In this document: in pieces, positions 31,827 through 42,537 of the stretch
Layout of the letters: every line of letters begins with the position of its first letter
Numbering within the stretch: the first letter of the stretch is position 1
Source of the DNA: Agrocybe praecox
Lineage: Eukaryota; Basidiomycota; Agaricomycetes; Agaricales; Agrocybaceae
NCBI GenBank assembly: GCA_964017145.1
Contig: OZ024844.1
Span: 2,542,001-2,606,000 of the forward strand
Direction: 5' to 3'
Length of the DNA stretch: 64,000 bases
Made by a program: the position numbers and the translations under genes
Notes under the pieces: model-generated
What the model was told of the DNA's origin: nothing
The model's database searches: none
The model's input: the letters and a program-made list of their open reading frames with translations, nothing else

Positions 31827-33315
31827 ATGGTTCGCGAAACGTGAGCTCGCATTTGTATTGTACAGTTTCCCTTCCTTTTCTCATATTTTATCCATCCCAG
31901 CAAATTTTACGACCTTCTCGAGGTTCCTCCAACTGCCTCGGAATCCGAGTTGAAGAAGGCGTATCGCAAAAAGTCGATTTATATTCAACAATCTTCTGGC
32001 AGCATTTTTTCTCATCTTTGTTCATCTAGGGCCCTAAGGCTGCACCCCGACAAGGGTGGCGATCCTGAGCTTTTCAAGGAAGTGACACATGCGTGCGTAA
32101 GCAGTCTTCTGACTGATTTTCCTCGAAATGCTGATATTTTCTTAGCTACGAAATTCTTTCGGATCCAGATAAACGAAGTGTCTACGATGCTAGAGGAGAA
32201 GCTGGATTGTCTGAGCAGGGTGGCATGGGTGGCATGGATCCCCAGGTGCGCAACCCCACCACGTTTTCTTAATAAGCGCCTTCTAATGCATACGTGTAAC
32301 AGGATCTATTCAGTCAGTTGTTCGGCGGCGGCGGCGGTTTCTTTGGCGGAGGAGGTGGAGGAGGGAGGTCTCAAGGCCCTCGCAAAACGAAAGATCTTGT
32401 CCATCGTGTCCATGTCACTCTGGAAGATCTCTACAAGGGCAAGACTACCAAGCTTGCACTGACCAGAAACGTCATTTGTTCGAAATGCAAAGGCAAAGGT
32501 GGCAAAGAAGGCGCTGTACGAACGTGTAACACATGTAGTGGACGTGGCATCAAGGTGACTTTGCGACAAATGGGTCCCATGATCCAACAAATACAGTCTC
32601 CTTGCGACGAATGTTCGGGAACGGGAGAGATCATCAACGCGAAAGATAGATGTACCAACTGCAAGGGGAAGAAAGTCTTGCCTGAAAAGAAGTTCCTCGA
32701 AGTCCATATCGACAAAGGCATGAAAGGTGGACAAACGATTCAATTCCGTGGAGAAAGCGACCAGTCTCCAAATGCAGAACCAGGCGATGTTGTCATTGTT
32801 ATAGAAGAAAAACCGCACGAACGCTTCCGCCGACAAGAAAATGACCTGATCATCGAAGTGGAAGTGGAGTTGCTAACGGCCCTTGCTGGAGGAACGTTTG
32901 CCATCAAGCATCTAGACGACCATGCGCTGATTGTCAAAGTTGAACCTGGCGAAGTCGTTAAACATGGTATGTTCTAGCTAGTACATTATTTATTCTCTAC
33001 TTTTTTATACTGACACGTTCCACAGGAGAGATGAAGGTCATCCACGGACAGGGAATGCCTTCACAGCGTCATCACGAACCAGGCGACCTGTACGTTAAGC
33101 TGAACATCAAGTTCCCCGAAACCATCGACCCAGCATCAATTCCCCTCCTTGAACGTGCCTTACCCCCTCGCACTCCCATTGAGAAATTCGACAAGAACAT
33201 TGTAATTGAAGAGGTCTCTCTGGATAATGCCGACACTAGGTCGAGAGGCGGTGCTCATGATGATGGTATGGATGAGGATCACGATGAGCCTCGGGTACAA
33301 TGTGCCAACCAATAG
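31827..33315 (+). CDS. YDJ1: Type I (class A) Hsp40 co-chaperone, Ydj1-like
   Basis: Stimulates cytosolic Hsp70 ATPase and delivers unfolded clients. From ATG 31827 the J domain (about residues 5-70) has the HPD motif (LHPDKGG) and is followed by a Gly/Phe-rich linker. Then come four zinc-binding CxxCxGxG repeats (CSKCKGKG, CNTCSGRG, CDECSGTG, CTNCKGKK) and the C-terminal client-binding domains. It ends VQCANQ: the last four residues, CANQ, form a CAAX farnesylation box like that of yeast Ydj1, predicting membrane association. There are five introns. Intron 2 has an unusual donor, GTCGAT. About 400 residues, normal for the family. It lies 133 bp downstream of the omega-amidase in tandem and is tail to tail with the UPF0538 gene (91 bp). 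Confidence 0.95.
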
Positions 33316-33406
33316 ATGCATTTCTCTTTGTGGATCTTTTATTTCTCGCATTTGTAGATTGTTATCCACGCTACTTTGATACACTGTCATGTAATACCTA
33401 CAGATT

Positions 33407-34021
33407 TTACACATCCCAGCTAGTCTGCGTAGGGTGTGAGGCGATAAGAATGGCAATTGAGATGGTAATCGACCCACCTCGGGATTGAGTTTGAAAGCTT
33501 CGTAATCTTCTCGGTTGAAAAAGCTGACTTCAGTTTCGTTTTCTACAATAGTATCAGTAGAGAGTTGGAGTTGGAGATTGTGGGGTAAACGAACCGAAGC
33601 TTAACTCCGCCAGGGTTTTTTCGTCATCGGACAATATCCAATCATCATGGTCGAGGTTGATAATGAGATTTGATGTCTTGAGAAAAGATATGAGAGATAT
33701 AAAGAGACCAAACAGGAAGCGACGGACCTTGGCGCCATGAGCTTTGGTATATAATTTGAGAGTATCTAAAGCCATAATTAGGACAGGAGGGCTGGGAAAG
33801 CGATATATAGACTAGCCCAAAGAAACTGTGCGATATGGTTTCCATCCTGGTTGAGTGGCCACTGCAGATTTTGCGAGAATCTTCAAAAGAGATATTGTGG
33901 TAGTTGTAAGGTCGATGTGGTGGAGAACGAGACTGCGCTCTGTTCTGAACTTGAAAGATTTTATTATGCGGACAGTGATTGTAGCATCCTGCTGAGGGCG
34001 AGCCTGACTTGAGAGAGACAT
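33407..34021 (-). CDS. UPF0538 family protein (C2orf76 homologue)
   Basis: A small conserved eukaryotic protein of unknown function, about 125 residues. ATG 34021; exon 1 encodes ATITVRIIKSFKFRTERS and LVLHHIDLTTTT, ending TVSL. Exon 2 (from 33765) reads DTLKLYTKAHGAK, exon 3 TSNLIINLDHDDWILSDDEK, exon 4 ENETEVSFFNREDYEAFKLN and exon 5 TSWDV, with TAA at 33409-33407. The order and spacing of these blocks match the family exactly. The first intron (33816-33766, 51 nt) has no GT at the required phase; the donor is G|GCTAGT, a GC-AG intron. It is divergent from the beta-glucosidase gene with 93 bp between the two ATGs. Confidence 0.85.
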
Positions 34022-34114
34022 GGAGAAAGACAAAAAGGCCAATTATAGACTCTGACCGAGATTTATCCGTTCACAAAATACCATGGCCCTGCCGGATCCT
34101 ACCCACCCACACAA
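34022..34114. promoter_or_regulatory. Bidirectional promoter of UPF0538 gene and beta-glucosidase
   Basis: 93 bp between two divergent ATGs. No canonical TATA box is seen. Both transcripts must start within or very near this interval. Confidence 0.4.
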
Positions 34115-37100
34115 ATGTCCTTTCTCAAAGCACACATCCCAGATATCGTCAAGCAGCTCAAGGTAGACGAAAAAATCTCCCTTTTGGGCGCCCCAAACTG
34201 GTGGAATACAACCCCCATCGAAAGGCTTGACATTCCTTCCATCCGTATGAGCGATGGCCCCAACGTATGTCCAATATAACACGAGGCATTTTCCTCTCTC
34301 ACACACTCTGTAGGGTGTTCGAGGTTCTTCCCACTTTGTTCCAACCCCTGCCCAGTGCTTGCCAGTACGTTCTGCTCTCAGTTTCTCCCCGCTTCAGATT
34401 CAATGACACGCATTTCTAGTGCGCGACAGCATTGGCATCCACTTTCGATCAGGATCTTGTCGAAGCTGTCGGAGATTTCCTCGCTCAAGAGACCAAGCTC
34501 AAGTCTTCGGTCGTTCTTCTCGCACCTACGTGCAACATCCAACGCACCCCGCTAGGTGGCAGAGCGTTCGAGTCCTTTTCGGAAGACCCGCACCTCTCTG
34601 GTCAGTCTATTTCTCGTCTCTATGCTCTCTATGCACTTAATCCAAGCACCTCAGGATCGTTGGTGGTTGCCTATGTCAACGGTCTGCAGAAACAAGGAGT
34701 CGCGGCCAGTTCGTTGAAAGTTCTGATAGAAACCATCTATCCAGATTGCTAACGTGTCTGGATATGGATAGCCGTTAAACACTTTGTTGGAAATGACCAA
34801 GAAGACGAGCGAACTGCTGCAGATTCTGTCATGTCAGACAGGGCCCTGAGAGAGATTTATCTGTATCCGTCAGTATCGACTTCACTTATTCGTTGCCTTG
34901 ATTGCTAAATCTCAAATAGATTCATGCTTGCACAGAAACAAGCCCAGCCGTCAGCCATTATGACATCGTAACTCGCCTTTTCATTAGTTAGCCTAAAACA
35001 AACTAAAATGTTTCTAGATATGGTCGCATCAAGGGTGTCCACTGTTCGGAGAACAAAGATCTCTTAACCAACATCCTTCGCAAGGAGTGGAACTTTAATG
35101 GCGTTGTTATCAGCGATTGGTGGGTCTCTTGGGTTTTCGCAAATTTGATTTTCTAAGTAAACATACAGGTTTGGGACATATGGGGTTGATCAACCCCTCA
35201 ACGCTGGCATGGATCTTGAAATGCCAGGTCCCCCAAGATGGCGGACTTCTTCCCTTGTGCTGCACTGTCTTTCAGCCAAGAAATTGACAATGTCAACCAT
35301 CGACGAGCGTGTCACCACTTTACTGACTTTTGTGCAGAAACAAGCCCGAAGAAACAAGGAAATTGTTTACGGAGACGGTATCGAACGTTCGCGCGATACA
35401 CCTGAGATGAGGCAATTCTGTAGGAAACTGGCAGCAGAAGGAATTGTCCTCCTCAAAAACGAACGGAACCTCTTGCCATTGAGCCGCGACACTCCACTCA
35501 ATATCGCTGTTATTGGTCCAAACGTCAAAGAGCGAGTCATATCCGGAGGCGGATCGGCAGCACTAAAGGCTACATACGTAGTCACCCCATGGAAAGGCAT
35601 TCTCGACGGCGCACCGTCCAATTCCAAGATCCAATATCATGTCGGATGTTATGGTAAATATCCGGAAGAATCATGAATTTAAGATGGCTAATATCACTCA
35701 TTTTATAGCCCATAAATATCTGCCGACTCTCGAGAATAGCCTGAAGACCCCCAGAGGTGACCCAGGATGGTTGTGTACTTTCTTTTCCCATGATGAGAAT
35801 GGAGAAATCTCGCACCCCGTCCAGCAATTTATTTTGAATGATACTAGGGTCAAATTAAACGACTTCCTACCTAAAGGCCTGACAGAGACTTGGTCCATCA
35901 AACTGGAGGGAAAGCTGACCTTTGACAAGACCGCACTCTATGAATTAGGCTTGACCGTGGCAGGTGCGACTATCATAACTTTTCTTTGTGTTTTATGCAT
36001 ATATTGACTAATCCTGGTATCTTCAGGCAGGGCGAAACTGTGGATTGATGGTGTTCTCACCATCGACAATTGGACAAAACAGACACCAGGCGATTTCTTC
36101 TATGGGTTCGTAATCTTCACTACAAATTAACTCAATCTTACGAGGTTTTTGACTAGGCAAGGTACTATTGAAGAAAAGGCAACAATAAACCTTACAGCGG
36201 GAAAGTCTGTCGATGTCCTTGTTCTATACACGAACACAGCCCCGCCCGATGGAGAAGACGAAAATGGCGAGGGTCGTCTTTCACAACCTGCGTTAATGCG
36301 TGGTGTGGTTCGTGGCTTCTTACCCTGTTTTTCTTACCCCGTCCCGCTTATCATGAAATTAGCGACTCGGTGGATGCGAAAAAATCGACGAAAACGAGGC
36401 AATAGAAGAGGCTGTTTCGATAGCTAAAACCGTAGATGCAGTCATCCTCGTCGGAGGTCTAACTCCAGAGTGGGAAAGCGAAGGATTCGACCGCCCTTCT
36501 CTCCAACTCCCCGGACGTCAAGATGAATTGTTTGAAAAAGTTGCGGCAGCTAATCCTAATACAGTAGCTTGCATTCAAGCGGTATGTGCTTTTCACTCTT
36601 TGCAATTAGTTCAGGAGCTAAGTAAGGCTCTCTTCTAGGGTTCCGCTGTTTCAATGCCATGGATCTCCAAAGTGAACAGCTTGCTACAAGCATGGTATTC
36701 CGGAAACGAGGCTGGAAATGCGATTGCAGACGTTTTGTTCGGAAATGTCAACCCCAGTGGGCGACTTCCCCTAACGTTCCCCGCAAGGATTGAAGATGTG
36801 CCCGCGCATCTTAATCATAGAAGCGAGAACGGGAAGATTCAGTGAGTAAATTCTGGAGCCTTGATACAGACTCTATTGACGCGTCTTCTTGTAGCTACCG
36901 CGAAGATCTATTCGTCGGCTATAAACATTATCAGGCCAGAAATATTTCTCCGCTCTTTGCTTTTGGGTTTGTCACGATTTCAATACTTTAGCGTCTTTAT
37001 TCTCAATGTTATACTCTAGCTTCGGATTATCGTACACCACATTCTCCCTCTCCAATTTACGTGTAACATCCGCCATCTCGTATACAAGCGCAGACACCCT

Positions 37101-37431
37101 GCAGCTAGATGTATCCGTAACTGTCAAAAACGAGGGCCACAGAACCGGATCAGAAGTTGTTCAAATCTACGTATCATTACCGGATATCGGCCTTACTACG
37201 CCAAAGTATCAACTAAGAGGTTTCGCAAAGGCGCGTAATCTAGAGAAAGGCGCATCTACTGAGGTTGTTATACGCCTGGACAAATATGCATTTTCGTTCT
37301 GGGACGAGAATGAAGGTGTTTGGCAGATAGCTGGAGGAAAGTACGGGATCCACGTTGGTACAAGCAGCGACAATTTAGTGTTGGAAGAGATTTTCGAGTC
37401 TGTGCAAAGTTTTACATGGAGTGGGTTGTAA
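34115..37431 (+). CDS. Beta-glucosidase, glycoside hydrolase family 3 with PA14 domain
   Basis: Cleaves terminal beta-glucosyl residues from cello-oligosaccharides or glucosides. ATG 34115; no signal peptide is seen ([15 protein letters not shown]), so a cytosolic enzyme is likely. Order: GH3 N-terminal TIM barrel ([29 protein letters not shown] block, [19 protein letters not shown] with the nucleophile Asp in SDW), GH3 C-terminal domain ([26 protein letters not shown]), an inserted PA14 domain (about 35700-36250, [11 protein letters not shown]), GH3-C continued ([20 protein letters not shown]), then fibronectin III-like ([13 protein letters not shown]...). About fourteen exons, about 840 residues, as in KlBgl1-type enzymes. 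COG4 starts 88 bp downstream in tandem. Confidence 0.93.
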
Positions 37432-37519
37432 TAAATAGACATACAAGTAACAATAAATGATGCTGTGATTTGGTTGTGACCGTCAATCATCGAACTCTTC
37501 CAAGTTCTGAGCTCTTAAA

Positions 37520-40362
37520 ATGAGCGAACTAGAAAGCGCTCCTCTACCATCCTCCCTGAATTACCGCAAGGACCCAAGGACTCTCACAAGTCTTTCAGAA
37601 ATTCTTTCGTGTCTTTCTTCATTCCAGTATGAAGAAGCGGAACTTTCTGACTCGTTATCACAGTTACTCAAGGACAGAGAGCCTGTAGTTTCATCCCTGA
37701 ATCGTCTTCAAGCTCTCATTGCGCCCTTCAATGAGTTGCAACTCGATGCAAACCTTTTGTGTTCAAAAGTCTCGAACACCGCAAAGACTGCAGAGCGTGT
37801 TGGAAGCAAGGTTCGCTCTCTAGATGAGGAGATGGGACGAGTTCGGGAGGCGGGTGATCGCGTTGGTCAAGTTATGGAACTTAAAGTACTGGTGAAGATT
37901 CTCTTTCTTGGAGGACCTGGACTGACGCTTGCTGTTTCTTAGTCTTCTCTACTAGATCTCCAAAAGTCGATGGACTCGCATGACTGGGAATCTGCCGCAA
38001 GGCATTGTGCTCGTGCTATGTCTCTTCCTCCAGAAGTAATATCTGGAAGGTTTGCTGAATTCGCTGTTGTATGTGTCTTACCGTTGCTCAAATCCAAAGA
38101 TTGATTATACGAGCCCCTTTTTACCAGCCCACATCAGAGAGCCACCTACCTCCCGCGCAAACTCTTCAACTGGCACGAGAGAAATTGCTATCTATATTTC
38201 GTGAACAATTTCAAGAAGCATCTCGAGCTCGTGATTCCAACGCCACCAGTCGATTCTTCAAACTTTTCCCAGCAATTGGATGGGAAAATGAAGGCCTTGA
38301 TGCCTATTCTGGCTTTGTGGTGGAACTTGTCCGTGCCAGAACGCCCGCGAGTAACAAAAGTAACTTTTCCCCCCGACACATTTTCCATTTAGATGTCTTC
38401 AGGACTTACCCCTTTTACAGCGTCATCTCCACTTTACTATGTGACGGCTTTGACTTCTCTTTTCGAAAGTATGGCCATGATAGTAGATCAACACCAACCA
38501 GTAGTAGAAAAATATTATGGCGCAGGAAAAATGAAGAATGTCGTTCGTCGACTCTTGGAAGAATGCGATAAGGTAACTCAGACGTTGAACAATAGCTGGC
38601 TAGAAGATCGCTCGATACCAAGGAAGGTCTGTTGTGCTGCATTTCTTGAGGGGCAGACCTGATAATGTTTTTCCAAGCTGAACGAAATTGCAAACAACCC
38701 TCCAGTCCCATTGTTTTCGTCCAATGTACGCAGGCCACCTGAGGATGAAGCCGTCGATCCGCGCGAGATTGACAAGAGCATCTCGGAAATAGCTGGAATG
38801 GTAGGACGTTGGAATTTATTTAAAAAGTTCATTTTGGAAGCATTAGAGGTGATCCACTTCCTTCCGACTTTATCCAGTTTCTCATAATTCATTACCAGGA
38901 GGACATATCTAAGGGCGAAGGTGAACTTTTTCTAATGGTCGAACCCGCCAATCAATCAATCTAAATCTAGATACCTAGCTATTTTGATCAAAACAGCCTC
39001 CAACTCACTTTTTGAAAATATGGTCACAACATACTATATTCCTATGGAAATTTGGTATACGCGAACCATAATAGATAAGGTTTCTTTTTCCCCGCCTTTA
39101 GTCAGTGTTGCTTGATTAACTATGGGTCACCAGGCACATAGACTATCTACACCGGATTTAAGTCAGAGTCCAGTTACAACGACGACTCCGGACGATGTTT
39201 TCTATATTCTTAAAAGTGTCACTTCACGTTTGCTGTCGACCGGTTCATGCAATGCTGTCCAACGTACCCTGCAACAAATTCGAGACGTTATCGAGCGTGA
39301 CTATATAGGGATCCTCAAACGTAGGCTTGACGAAGTCTACAAGAACCAGGCTCCCGCGACATCCAATATGCGTTCCGATCGCTTGGAAAGAGATATCAGG
39401 GTGGCATTCATTGTAAGTGTATAAGACATAAAATAAATGTCCGCTGATCCGATTGAACAGACTCTTTTGAACGACTTCGATGTCTCTGTTTCGCACTTGG
39501 AGCGATTACTCCGCGATCTGTCCGAGAACTCTGCAATACAGCAGTATTACCGAGAACGAGATCAGTCCATTGTAAAAGATGATATATCCAAGCTATCGAC
39601 GTTAGCGGCTAGGTTGAATGGATCTTTAAGGGTGAAGACGCTTGAATTCCTTCTTTATAGAGTACTTTCTTGTCTTTCTAACGACTATTATTTAGGCTGG
39701 TATTGAGCAACTTTTCAACCAACTGCTTCGACCTAAATTGCGCAACCTAATACCAGAAGTCTACAAAGATGTTACTTATGTCCTCGACGAAGACGGATAC
39801 GCTGCGGCTGATTATCAGGATTTGGTACGCAAACGATTTATCAAAGGTTGGGAAGCCTTGATAGACGGATACAAAGTAAGTTTTATAATATTAAAACTTT
39901 TATGGCTCATCTTTGATTTGTTCTACTCTATAGGAGACTTTTTCTGACTCAAATTATCGCCTATTTTTTGGCCTCGCCCTAGACGTTCTATTAAGGCCTT
40001 GGGAGAAATTTATCATGAGCCTGAAGTATTCCGAGGTGCGAAAATCACTACCTTCAGGTTTTACAGGATGATTTATCAACAGTAGTTGGGAGCCATTCGG
40101 TTCGACCGTGATTTAAGGGCAATTATAGGATATTTAGCGTCACAAACCACTTTTGGCGACATACGGGAAAAATTCCTACGTTTACAACAGATTTCCACTC
40201 TGCTTAATCTAGATACTGTAAGCTTCACGCGTTTTGTTGAATTACCAAATTTCTTACTCTTTATCAAAGGACGAGGATGTGGACGAGTTTTACAATGGAT
40301 CTGGCATATCCTGGAAAATTGGTCCACATGAAGCTCGTGCAATTGCCAGTCTGAAGATATAA
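37520..40362 (+). CDS. COG4: Conserved oligomeric Golgi complex subunit 4
   Basis: Subunit of the COG tether that guides retrograde intra-Golgi vesicles. Exons from ATG 37520 read an N-terminal coiled-coil region (TLTSLSEILSCLSSFQYEEA, LLCSKVSNTAKTAERV), then SSLLDLQKSMDSHDWESAAR, the central helical bundles (SPLYYVTALTSLFESMAMIV, YYIPMEIWYTRTIIDKAHRL) and the C-terminal region (RFDRDLRAIIGYLASQTTFG, EDVDEFYNGSG), ending at TAA 40360-40362. About fifteen short introns. At 38921-38980 the first AG (CTAG before ATACCTAG) would give an immediate stop, so the next CTAG is taken as acceptor. About 770-790 residues, the usual fungal length. Tail to tail with VPS2, 67 bp between stop codons. Confidence 0.9.
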
Positions 40363-40429
40363 GGGTATCACGCGAATTTATATAAATATACATAAGCCTC
40401 GGTGGGCTTGATATTCCTTACGAGGTGTT

Positions 40430-41398
40430 CTATCCTCTCCGCAAAGCGTCTAATCTAGCTTGAAGTGCATCTTCATCCGACATGCCCCCTCCCCCGCTAG
40501 AGGATTCTGTGCTGGCAAGATCTGTATTATTTCGAATTGGATTGGACGGCCCGACAGACTCTCCAAGAGCAACGGGCTGTTTAGAGAGGAGGGGTGAAGA
40601 AGTCGCAGCGATACCAATAGGGGCGTCTGTAAGCTAGATAAATTGTATGTTGATGAGAATATGTACAAAACACAAGGCTGAATACAAATACCTGTTGGGA
40701 TAAATCAACGCCGATTTCGTCCAAAACTTGCTTCAGGATTTTGTCGCCTTCTTCCTCTTCTTCATCTTCATCGTCCATAACATCATCAACAGCGTCGGAC
40801 ATCATCTCCTCTTTCATATCCATCATTGAGCTCTCCTTCTCAAAGTCATTCATTATTCGTTGGATGGATGGTAGATTCAAGCCTCGGTTCATTGATGCCA
40901 TGGCCTTTGAGGACAAGAGGTCAGCTTGTGGGTAGTAAAAGTAAAAGATTACTACTCGCTCGTGTGGCGCCTCGCATTGCTTCAGCCATCTGTTGATTAC
41001 TCCTCAATGTTTGGATGCGTAGACTGACAGCTTGAAGTTGTGTCCGCATTTGATAGAATTTATGGACATAACGGCGTGTTCGAACCAGGTCTTTGGCCAT
41101 GACTTTGCATGCATTCTGGTAATAGAAACTGGGTTAAGTGCGTCCAGACTTGATTTGAGGGAACTAACAAGCTGCCCCGCCTTGGCGCTCTTCTTGATAT
41201 CCATTATGAGCTTCTTCTCACTCTGCTCAAGTTTGGCACGCTCGCGGTCGAGCTCCCGCTGAGCCTTTGTTAGAGACCGCTGATGTTGCCTCAGTCTTTC
41301 TGCCGGGGTAACCGTACGGCCAAAAAGTGTTTCCTGACATAACAATTGAAGACACAGATATCAAAGGATTGTTCAATGATACTTACTATTAGATTCAT
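40430..41398 (-). CDS. VPS2: ESCRT-III subunit Vps2/Did4 (CHMP2)
   Basis: Polymerises with Vps24 on endosomes to cap Snf7 filaments and recruit Vps4 for membrane scission. ATG 41398; exon 1 is only 12 nt (MNLI), then TLFGRTVTPAERLRQHQRSL, the basic helix 1 typical of Vps2. The core contains DLVRTRRYVHKFYQMRTQLQ and ATRAMASMNRGLNLPSIQRI, followed by an acidic linker (DDVMDDEDEEEEEGD). The C-terminal MIM1 motif DALQARLDALRR binds the Vps4 MIT domain. TAG at 40432-40430. About 235 residues. The intron 40959-40905 has donor CGA|GCGAGT, a GC-AG intron; the conserved TRAM sequence across it fixes the boundary. Divergent from CUZ1 with 91 bp between ATGs. Confidence 0.93.
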
Positions 41399-41489
41399 GA
41401 TGAGGGAAGAGAGCAAAGGATGGTACAAACAAAGCTGCGGTTACCGGTTACAACAGTGTGTCAGTGATCACTATTCAGTCACACCCATC
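41399..41489. promoter_or_regulatory. Bidirectional promoter of VPS2 and CUZ1
   Basis: 91 bp between divergent ATGs. It contains the palindromic-looking GTGATCACTATTCAGTCAC segment (41465-41483), a possible factor site by inspection only. Confidence 0.4.
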
Positions 41490-42402
41490 ATGGATCTCCA
41501 GATTGGCGCCCACTGTTCCTTGCCTTCTTGCAATGTACTTGATTTCCTTCCGATAACATGTCCATGTAACAAATCCTTTTGTTCAACCCATATTTCTCCT
41601 GAACTCCATCAATGTCCACTCCTCGACCAGCCAACATTAGACTCTATCTCAGGCTCGTCATCCTCCAAGCTGTTGCGTTGCGCGTTCATGGGATGTTCAA
41701 AGCTTGCATTGGAGAGTAGAGGTCGCGAAGGCAACGAAACGTGCGCTGCCTGTCGTCAGTACTTTTGTGTAGAGTATGTATGCCAGCCTCTATGTATTTC
41801 TACCTATTCCATGACCTCGCTTTCATCAGACATAGATTTCCGGACGCGCATGATTGTGCATCGACAAGGACGAAGGCTACGCTACCTGTACGCCCTACTC
41901 GTCCAGCTGTAACCTCCCGTCTGCCGACTAGAAAACCACCCAGCGATCCCGTGAAGTTTCTTCAGTGGCAGAAGGTTGAGATCATGAAAATGAGACATCG
42001 CGCATCTCCGGGGGATCCTAAAGACAAATCAAGTTCACTGCCCCCAGAGCAGCGCTTGCATGTCAAAATAGTATCGGAGAATAAAGAAAATGTATTCTGG
42101 TTTCGAAAGGTACGGACATGCTGGAGCTGAAAGGGAACTTATCTGAAACACTGTGCACAAGGATGTTGTAACTGGACGAGCACTGGACCTTCTAGTCTCG
42201 CAGCTCAAGCTGTTCTTCCCAAAAACTCAGGTAGGAAAGCATATAAGTCATCGTATCAAATATCGCTCATGCTATTGAGGAGGTTTTGGAGTTGCGGGCA
42301 GTTAAAGAATCAGGGGAGGAATCATCTCTCGCCAACGACCGGTTGCTCAGCGAACAAATTGAGGATGGTACCTTAGTTGTCATCTCACCGGTGCTCCATT
42401 AA
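41490..42402 (+). CDS. CUZ1: AN1-type zinc-finger ubiquitin-like protein, Cuz1/ZFAND1 type
   Basis: Cuz1/ZFAND1 proteins bind Cdc48/p97 and the proteasome and help clear arsenite-induced stress granules. ATG 41490. Two AN1 zinc fingers are visible: the first at about residues 7-40 (HCSLPSCNVLDFLPITCPCN, then FCSTHISPELHQC), the second at about 66-105 (RCAFMGCSKLALE..., CAACRQYFCVEHRFPDAHDC). After a basic/Pro linker (RLPTRKPPSDPVKFLQWQKV) a ubiquitin-like C-terminal part follows (VTGRALDLLVSQLKLFFP; IEDGTLVVISPVLH). Four exons; TAA at 42400-42402. About 240 residues. It is tail to tail with myosin V, 135 bp between stop codons. Confidence 0.85.
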
Positions 42403-42537
42403 ACAGTTGTTTCCCAAACGATTGCATTCCAAATTACACGAAGAAAGAAACATTGAATAGAGCATCGGGAGTAAGGCTAATTCTTACAATGCGAGGTATA
42501 TTAAATAAATCGAAGGATAGAAAAGTCATGAAAGGCG

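Noticed and set aside
40741..40935. Ser-rich plus ORF
   Set aside because: Antisense of the acidic linker of Vps2.
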